Source: Micromonospora sp. R77
GTDB lineage: Bacteria > Actinomycetota > Actinomycetes > Mycobacteriales > Micromonosporaceae
Assembly: GCF_022747945.1 (NCBI RefSeq)
Contig: NZ_JALDST010000001.1
Span: 2,108,001-2,172,000, forward strand
Length of the DNA: 64,000 nt
Direction of reading: 5' to 3'
A program made the position numbers and the translations under genes. The notes beneath the pieces are model-generated. The model saw only the letters and a program-made list of their open reading frames with translations. It was not told the DNA's origin and did no database searches. Below are positions 59,215 to 64,000 of the stretch, in pieces. How positions within the stretch are numbered: the first letter of the stretch is position 1; every line of letters begins with the position of its first letter.

Positions 59215-60729
59215 TCAGTGGGGGGCGGGGGTGGGTTCCTCGGTGGCGGCCGCCTCGCGGCGGGCGAGGCGGTTCTTGCGGTAGCCGTAGCCGAAGTAGA
59301 TGATCCCGCCGAGCACCATCCAGATCAGGAACCGGATCCAGGTCTCCACCGACAGGTTGAGCATCAGATAGAGGCAGGCCAGCGCCGACACGATCGGCAG
59401 CACCGGGGAGAACGGCACCTTGAACGGCCGGTCCAGGTCGGGCCGCTTGCGACGCAGGATCGGCACCGCGATGGAGACCAGCACGAACGCGCAGAGCGCG
59501 CCGATGCTGACCAGGTCGGCCAGCGCGGAGAGCGGCAGGAGGCCGGCGAGCAGCGCGACGCCGATCGTCATGATCGCGGAGATCCGGTACGGGGTGCCCC
59601 AGCGAGGGTGCACCTTGGCGATCGACGGCGGGATGAGCCCGTCCCGGGCGATGGCGAAGCCGATCCGGCCCATGGCCACCAGGTCGACCAGAATGACGCT
59701 GGTCAGGCCGGCGATGGCGGCGATGGAGACCAGGACGGCGGCCCAGCCGGCGCCGACCGCCTTGAAGGCGGAGGCGATCGGGGCGCCCTCGTCGATGTCG
59801 GTGTAGCGGACCATGCCGACCACGACCAGCGAGACGGCGATGTAGAGCACGGTCGAGATGAGCAGCGTGCCGAGAATGCCCAGCGGCAGGTCCCGGCGGG
59901 GCTTCCTGGTCTCCTCACCGAGGTTCGCCACCGCTTCGAAGCCGGTGTACGCGAAGAACACCACCGCCGCGGCGGTGAGCACGCCGGCGAAGCCGAAGAC
60001 CGACGGCTCCATCCCGAAGATCGCCTGGGTGACCGGCTGCCGGATGCCGTCCTCGCCCCCGCCGGCCGGCTCGGCTGACGGGATGAACGGGCTCAGGTTG
60101 GCCGCCTTCACGAAGAACAGCCCGGCGACCACGATGAAGACGCAGATGGCGACCTTCACCAGGACCAGCAGGTTGGTGACCCGGGCGGACTCGCGGATGC
60201 CGACGATGCCGACCACGCCCAGGATCAGCACGATGGCGATCGCGCCGAGGTTGACGATGCTGCCCTCCTCGGCGAACCATGCGCTGGGCAGGTTGAACAG
60301 CGAGGCGAGGTAGCCGGACCAGCCCCGGGCGACCACCGCCGAGCCGAGCGCGAACTCCAGCAGCAGGTCCCAGCCGATGATCCAGGCGGCGATCTCGCCC
60401 ATCGTCGCGTACGCGTAGGTGTAGGCGCTGCCGGCGGTCGGCACGCTGGCGGCCAGCTCGGCGTAGCAGAGCGCGGCGAGCAGGGCGACCAGGCCGGCGA
60501 TGCCGAACGAGATCACCACGCCGGGGCCGGCGTGGTTCTTCGCCTCGATGCCGGTGAGCGTGAAGATGCCGGTGCCGATCACGATGCCGATGCCGAAGCC
60601 CATCAGGTCGACGGCGCCGAGCCGACGGCGCAGCCCGAGCCCGCCGTCGGAGCCGTCCGCGTCCCCCTGGGCCAGCACGTCCTTGATCGGTTTGGTCCGT
60701 AGCACGGACAACGCGATCACCTCTCCCAC
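59215..60729 (-). CDS. APC-family amino-acid permease
   Basis: About 504 residues with 12 TM segments and cytoplasmic ends. CAT-type features: GAVDLMGFGIGIVIGTGIFT (TM1), GEIAAWIIGWDLLLEFALGS, FFAYTGFEAVANLGEETRKP (TM6-7) and GRIGFAIARDGLIPPSIAKV (TM8 loop). It resembles cationic amino-acid transporters (CAT/YfnA). The ORF start GTG at 60729 has little upstream; a TTG at 60711 with GGAGAGG upstream, giving LSVLRTKPIKDVL, is more likely. The gene is not in an operon. Confidence 0.92.
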   Translation of the reverse strand: MGEVIALSVLRTKPIKDVLAQGDADGSDGGLGLRRRLGAVDLMGFGIGIVIGTGIFTLTGIEAKNHAGPGVVISFGIAGLVALLAALCYAELAASVPTAGSAYTYAYATMGEIAAWIIGWDLLLEFALGSAVVARGWSGYLASLFNLPSAWFAEEGSIVNLGAIAIVLILGVVGIVGIRESARVTNLLVLVKVAICVFIVVAGLFFVKAANLSPFIPSAEPAGGGEDGIRQPVTQAIFGMEPSVFGFAGVLTAAAVVFFAYTGFEAVANLGEETRKPRRDLPLGILGTLLISTVLYIAVSLVVVGMVRYTDIDEGAPIASAFKAVGAGWAAVLVSIAAIAGLTSVILVDLVAMGRIGFAIARDGLIPPSIAKVHPRWGTPYRISAIMTIGVALLAGLLPLSALADLVSIGALCAFVLVSIAVPILRRKRPDLDRPFKVPFSPVLPIVSALACLYLMLNLSVETWIRFLIWMVLGGIIYFGYGYRKNRLARREAAATEEPTPAPH

Positions 60730-61023
60730 ACCGTGCGACCACCACGGTGGCGGTCCGTGCGGGGCAAGCTACCCAGGCGTCCGCTCGGTCAATCCGGTAC
60801 GGCAGGTGTCGGAATGGTCACGGAAACAGCTGTGTGCCCGGTCACCCCCGGCACCTTCGGCCCCACCTGCGCATCGATCCGTCCGGAGGTCTTGCGCCCG
60901 GCCGGGATTAGTGAAAGTTTCCTACCGACGTGGGATTTTCTGCGGCGAATCTTGCCGGATGCGCCTCGGGTCCGCCCGTCACCGGAACGTCCGACCGGGA
61001 GTCCAACGAAGGGACCGCACCGC
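60730..61023. promoter_or_regulatory. Divergent promoter region with GAAAGTTTC motif
   Basis: About 290 bp between the permease and the GHL10 gene. TTAGTGAAAGTTTCCTA (60908-60924), an imperfect palindrome around GAAAGTTTC, lies about 100 bp upstream of the secreted glycosidase-like gene and is a plausible operator. No ORF here is convincing. Confidence 0.4.
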
Positions 61024-62682
61024 ATGAAGGCAACTCGGCTCAGGGCCGCCGGGCTGGCCGTGGCGCTGCTCGGCACGCTCGCCGCCGCCACGCCGGCCAG
61101 CGCCGCGGAGAACGCCACGGCGACCGCCCCCGCGACCACCTGCACCACCGACCCGGCCACCCCGCTGCGCCAGTTCCGCGCCATGTGGATCTCCTCGGTG
61201 GTCAACATCGACTGGCCGACCAAGGCCTCGCAGACCGCGCCGGACCGGATCGCCGCCCAGCAGGCGGAGTACCTCGGCTGGCTCGACCTGGCCCAGAAGC
61301 TGCACCACAACGCCGTCGTGGTGCAGGTCCGCCCGACCGCCGACGCGTTCTGGCCGTCGCCGTACGAGCCGTGGTCGGAGTTCCTCACCGGCACCCGGGG
61401 GCAGGATCCGGGCTGGGATCCGCTGGCCTTCCTGGTCGCCGAGTCGCACAAGCGGAACCTGGAGTTCCACGCCTGGTTCAACCCGTACCGTGTCTCGATG
61501 CCGGCTCCCGGCGGGGCCGGCGCGGATCTCGCCAAGCTGGCGCCGGACCACCCGGCCCGGCAGCACCCGGACTGGGTCTTCGCCTACCCGCCGGCCGGGG
61601 TCGCCGGCAGCCGGCTCTACTACAACCCTGGCATCCCGGAGGTCCGCGAGTTCGTCCAGACCGCGATGATGGACGCGGTCAACCGGTACGACGTCGACGG
61701 CGTGCACTTCGACGACTACTTCTACCCCTACCCGAGCGGCGCCTACCAGGTGCCGGACGACGCCACCTTCGCCGCGTACAACCGGGGTTTCACCGACCGG
61801 GCCGACTGGCGGCGGGACAACATCAACCTGCTGGTGCAGGAGATGGGCACGAAGATCAAGGCGGCCAAGCCGTGGGTGAAGTTCGGGGTCAGCCCGTTCG
61901 GCATCTGGCGGAACAAGTCGGTGGACCCGAACGGCTCGGACACCACCGGTTCGCAGTCCTACGACATCATCTCCGCCGACACCCGTAAGTGGATCAAGAA
62001 CGAGTGGATCGACTACGTGGTGCCGCAGCTCTACTGGTACATCGGCCAGTACCCGGCCGCCGACTACGCCCGACTGGTGCCGTGGTGGGCCGAGCAGGTG
62101 CGCGGCACGAACGTCCAGCTCTACATCGGCCAGGCCGACTACAAGAGCGGTGAGCCGGCGTACGGGCCGTACTGGATGAACCCGCGCGAACTGTCGGACC
62201 ACCTGACGCTCAACCGGTCCTACCCGGAGGTGCTCGGCAACGTGCACTTCTCCGCGGTGCAGGTGAAGGCGAACCGCCTCGGGGCCACCGACATCTACGC
62301 CGCCGAGCACTACTCCCGCCCGGCCCTGGTGCCGACCATGTCCCAGCTGCCGTCGAAGCCGCTGCTCGCCCCGGTGGTGACCCGCAGCCAGCGGCAGGAC
62401 GACGGCGTACGGCTGGACTGGCGGCAGCCCGCCGACGGTCAGGGCCCGCTCGGCACCGCCACCTCGTACGCGATCTGGCGCTTCGACGGCGCCGCCATCG
62501 CGGACCGCTGCGACTTCGCCGACGCCGGCCACCTGCTCGGCACCGTACGCGCCACCGACGGCGCCGTGCAGTCCTGGCTGGACACCTCGGCCGCGGCCGG
62601 CCAGGAGTACACCTACTACGTCACCGCGCTCGACCGGAGCTGGAACGCCGGTCCGCCCAGCCCGCCGCGCTTCGTGCGGTAA
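61024..62682 (+). CDS. Secreted GHL10-like glycosyl hydrolase
   Basis: 552 residues. Signal peptide about 1-27 (RLRAAGLAVALLGTLAAATPASAA). A TIM-barrel domain of the GHL10/DUF187 family (RQFRAMWISSVVNIDWPTKA; VVQVRPTADAFWPSPYEPWS; DVDGVHFDDYFYPYPSGAY with the conserved Asp/Asp; WIDYVVPQLYWYIGQYPAA) spans about 45-440. A fibronectin-III-like domain (VRLDWRQPADGQGPLGTATS..YTYYVTALDRSWNAGPPSPPRF) ends the protein. Family members act on peptidoglycan or other glycans; the substrate is unknown. Followed by a GC-rich hairpin. Confidence 0.9.
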   Translation: MKATRLRAAGLAVALLGTLAAATPASAAENATATAPATTCTTDPATPLRQFRAMWISSVVNIDWPTKASQTAPDRIAAQQAEYLGWLDLAQKLHHNAVVVQVRPTADAFWPSPYEPWSEFLTGTRGQDPGWDPLAFLVAESHKRNLEFHAWFNPYRVSMPAPGGAGADLAKLAPDHPARQHPDWVFAYPPAGVAGSRLYYNPGIPEVREFVQTAMMDAVNRYDVDGVHFDDYFYPYPSGAYQVPDDATFAAYNRGFTDRADWRRDNINLLVQEMGTKIKAAKPWVKFGVSPFGIWRNKSVDPNGSDTTGSQSYDIISADTRKWIKNEWIDYVVPQLYWYIGQYPAADYARLVPWWAEQVRGTNVQLYIGQADYKSGEPAYGPYWMNPRELSDHLTLNRSYPEVLGNVHFSAVQVKANRLGATDIYAAEHYSRPALVPTMSQLPSKPLLAPVVTRSQRQDDGVRLDWRQPADGQGPLGTATSYAIWRFDGAAIADRCDFADAGHLLGTVRATDGAVQSWLDTSAAAGQEYTYYVTALDRSWNAGPPSPPRFVR

Positions 62683-62719
62683 GGCAGGGCCTGCACACAC
62701 ACCTGGGGGGGAGTGACGG

Positions 62720-62748
62720 CGCCCGGGACTCGTGACGAGTCCCGGGCG
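62720..62748 (+). terminator. 14-bp hairpin terminator
   Basis: CGCCCGGGACTCGT (62720-62733) and its complement (62735-62748) form a perfect stem with one central base, 37 nt after the GHL10 stop. The real loop would be larger. Confidence 0.8.
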
Positions 62749-62912
62749 TCGTCGGTGTCCGGAGTGGGCTGGCAAGAGTGTCGGTGTTTTTCAGCGGATT
62801 TCACCAATAGTTCGCGATCGACGTTTCGGGACGTCGGGCCGGCGATCGACACTGATCGACGTCGGCCATCCACCGACCGCCCGCCGTACCGCAGACCCCC
62901 GCGGAGGAACCC

Positions 62913-63437
62913 GTGTCCCGACGTCTCGTCACCAGTCTCGCCGTGGGCGCGCTCGCGCTGCTCACCACCCTCGGCCTCGCCGCGCCGGCGAGCGCCGCCG
63001 TGAGCACCAGCCAGAAGCTCAGCGTGCTGTCCAGCTGGACCCAGACCAGCGCCACCAGCTACAACGCGTGGAACGCGGCCCGGCTCAACCAGGGCGCCTG
63101 GTCCGCGTACGCCTTCAACTGGTCCACCGACTACTGCTCGTCCAGCCCGGACAACCCGCTCGGCTTCAAGTTCAACCTCTCCTGCTACCGGCACGACTTC
63201 GGCTACCGCAACTACAAGGCGATGGGCCAGTTCTCCGCCAACAAGGACCGCATCGACAGCTCCTTCTACGCCGACCTCAAGCGGGTCTGCGCCACGTACA
63301 GCAGCGCGCTCCAGCCGGCCTGCTACAGCCTGGCCTGGACCTACTACCAGGCGGTCCACGTCTTCGGCTCGATCGCCGCGGTCCAGCAGTCCGACCTCGA
63401 CCGCGCCGCCCGCCTCAAGCCCACCGCCGTCAACTGA
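62913..63437 (+). CDS. Secreted prokaryotic phospholipase A2
   Basis: 174 residues. Signal peptide about 1-28 (RLVTSLAVGALALLTTLGLAAPASAA). The mature 145 residues are helical, with the catalytic motif LSCYRHDFGYRNY holding the His-Asp pair, and Cys residues (DYCSS, LSCYR, RVCATY, PACYS) that form two disulfides. It matches the Streptomyces-type PLA2 family, which releases fatty acids from phospholipids with Ca2+. GTG start with GGAGGA upstream (62900-62905). Followed by a family A inverted repeat. Confidence 0.93.
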   Translation: MSRRLVTSLAVGALALLTTLGLAAPASAAVSTSQKLSVLSSWTQTSATSYNAWNAARLNQGAWSAYAFNWSTDYCSSSPDNPLGFKFNLSCYRHDFGYRNYKAMGQFSANKDRIDSSFYADLKRVCATYSSALQPACYSLAWTYYQAVHVFGSIAAVQQSDLDRAARLKPTAVN

Positions 63438-63486
63438 CCCCCCTCCCACTCCCACCCCCCACCCCACCCCACCCCCGCCCCGCTGT

Positions 63487-63547
63487 GTTGATCATGGGGT
63501 TAGCGGCAGTAGTGGAGATCGATTCCGCCGCTAACCCCATGATCAAC
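63487..63547. repeat. Dispersed inverted repeat, family A copy 4
   Basis: The best copy: arms 63487-63507 and 63527-63547 are perfect complements over 21 bp (core TTGATCATGGGGTTAGCGGC), 19-nt spacer. It lies between the convergent PLA2 gene and the regulator at the window edge. Confidence 0.95.
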
Positions 63548-63603
63548 GCGATGAGGAGGGGAGGTGAGGGGGAGGTGAGGGGCAGGCAGGGTGGGGTGGG
63601 GGG

Positions 63604-64000
63604 TTAGGCGGGGTGGGGGTTGGCGGTGGGGTGGTGGGAGAGGGGGGCGGTGCGGGTGGCGGGGGTGTGCGGGGGACTGAAGCGGGGAGAGTCGGCGGCC
63701 AGGTCCGGGTGCTCCACGCGGAGGGCGAGGGCTGCGGCCTCCGCCAGGGCCAGCTCGCCGCCCTCCCCGTACGCCGCGTCGAAGGCCGCGTCGCCGAGCA
63801 CCCGACGCAGCTCCGCCTGCCGCGCCAGCCAGTACGGACCGTAGAGGCCTGGGGTGGCGCGCAGGTTCGCCCGGGTGGCCTGCGCCGCCCCGAACAGCCG
63901 GGCCGCGGTGACCGGCTCGTCGCCGAGCGCGCAGCGCACCGCGATCGCGTTCACCGTGTCGCAGGCGCGACCCAGATAGCCGTGGCTCATCCGGGAACGG
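63604..64000 (-). CDS. C-terminal end of a large AAA/TPR-type regulator (partial)
   Basis: The frame is open to the window end, so this is only the 3' part of a gene whose start lies beyond 64000. The visible 130 residues (RACDTVNAIAVRCALGDEPV; ARLFGAAQATRANLRATPGL; LGDAAFDAAYGEGGELALAE; AAALALRVEHPDL) match the usual C-terminus of actinobacterial AfsR/LuxR-type regulators with a nucleotide-binding domain and TPR repeats. A Pro/His/Thr-rich tail follows. Identity of the N-terminal part is unknown. Confidence 0.7.
   Translation of the reverse strand, partial: RSRMSHGYLGRACDTVNAIAVRCALGDEPVTAARLFGAAQATRANLRATPGLYGPYWLARQAELRRVLGDAAFDAAYGEGGELALAEAAALALRVEHPDLAADSPRFSPPHTPATRTAPLSHHPTANPHPA

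Overview
The window is very GC-rich, uses G/C-ending codons almost throughout, and starts many genes with GTG or TTG. Gene content (DUF3107, a SARP regulator, branched-chain amino-acid ABC genes, LPxTG-type proteins, receptor Ser/Thr kinase, GH51/GH43 arabinan genes) points to a filamentous actinomycete, most likely of the Micromonosporaceae (Micromonospora-like). That placement rests on gene content and style, not on a marker gene; I see no rRNA, tRNA, CRISPR, transposase or phage gene.

Layout. 0-10 kb: a long proline-rich protein diverging from TetR and DUF3107 genes, a ferritin-like protein, a DEAD-box RNA helicase, a methyltransferase, an HTH regulator and a membrane-anchored histidine-rich protein. 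10-16 kb: a RecQ helicase with a C-terminal phosphoribosyltransferase-like domain, a SARP regulator that runs by frameshift towards a membrane/HhH-like protein, a lipoprotein and an SDR. 16-21 kb: a five-gene branched-chain amino-acid ABC operon. 21-27 kb: two paralogous surface proteins with LPVTG sorting signals. 27-35 kb: secreted glycerophosphodiesterase, a Ktr/Trk potassium channel pair, a receptor kinase with an extracellular CBM2-like domain, a membrane spermidine-synthase-like protein and a secreted coiled-coil peptidoglycan protein. 35-39.5 kb: a signalling group of histidine kinase, response regulator, inositol-monophosphatase and REC-PP2C phosphatase. 39.7-52 kb: membrane M28 peptidase, a hydrolase/PH/ArsR group, an HTH-lectin-like regulator diverging from two small secreted proteins, two methyltransferases, Smr, TPR, polyphosphate-glucokinase-like and ABC-F genes. 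52-59 kb: a LacI-controlled arabinan/arabinose locus (GH51, sugar ABC importer without ATPase, GH43 lipoprotein) with two tandem LacI-type operator sites. 59-64 kb: amino-acid permease, secreted GHL10 glycosidase-like protein, secreted phospholipase A2, and the 3' end of a large regulator.

Two themes go beyond ordinary annotation. First, the intergenic spaces carry a rich set of long inverted repeats: one family (core TGATCATGGGGTTAGCGGCG) occurs four times and in two cases supplies the 3' end of the neighbouring gene; three other distinct palindromes, including a perfect 50-bp one with no loop, sit at 25.1, 35.1 and 59.1 kb. Second, several low-complexity GC-rich coding regions (near 0.8, 2.3, 6.3, 13.1, 13.3 and 30.7 kb) change reading frame without losing coding character, which suggests base-calling indels in the assembly rather than gene decay. 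No single obviously new defence or biosynthetic system is visible; the most unusual proteins are the domain fusions (RecQ-PRTase, BON-methyltransferase, kinase-CBM2) and the paired LPVTG proteins.
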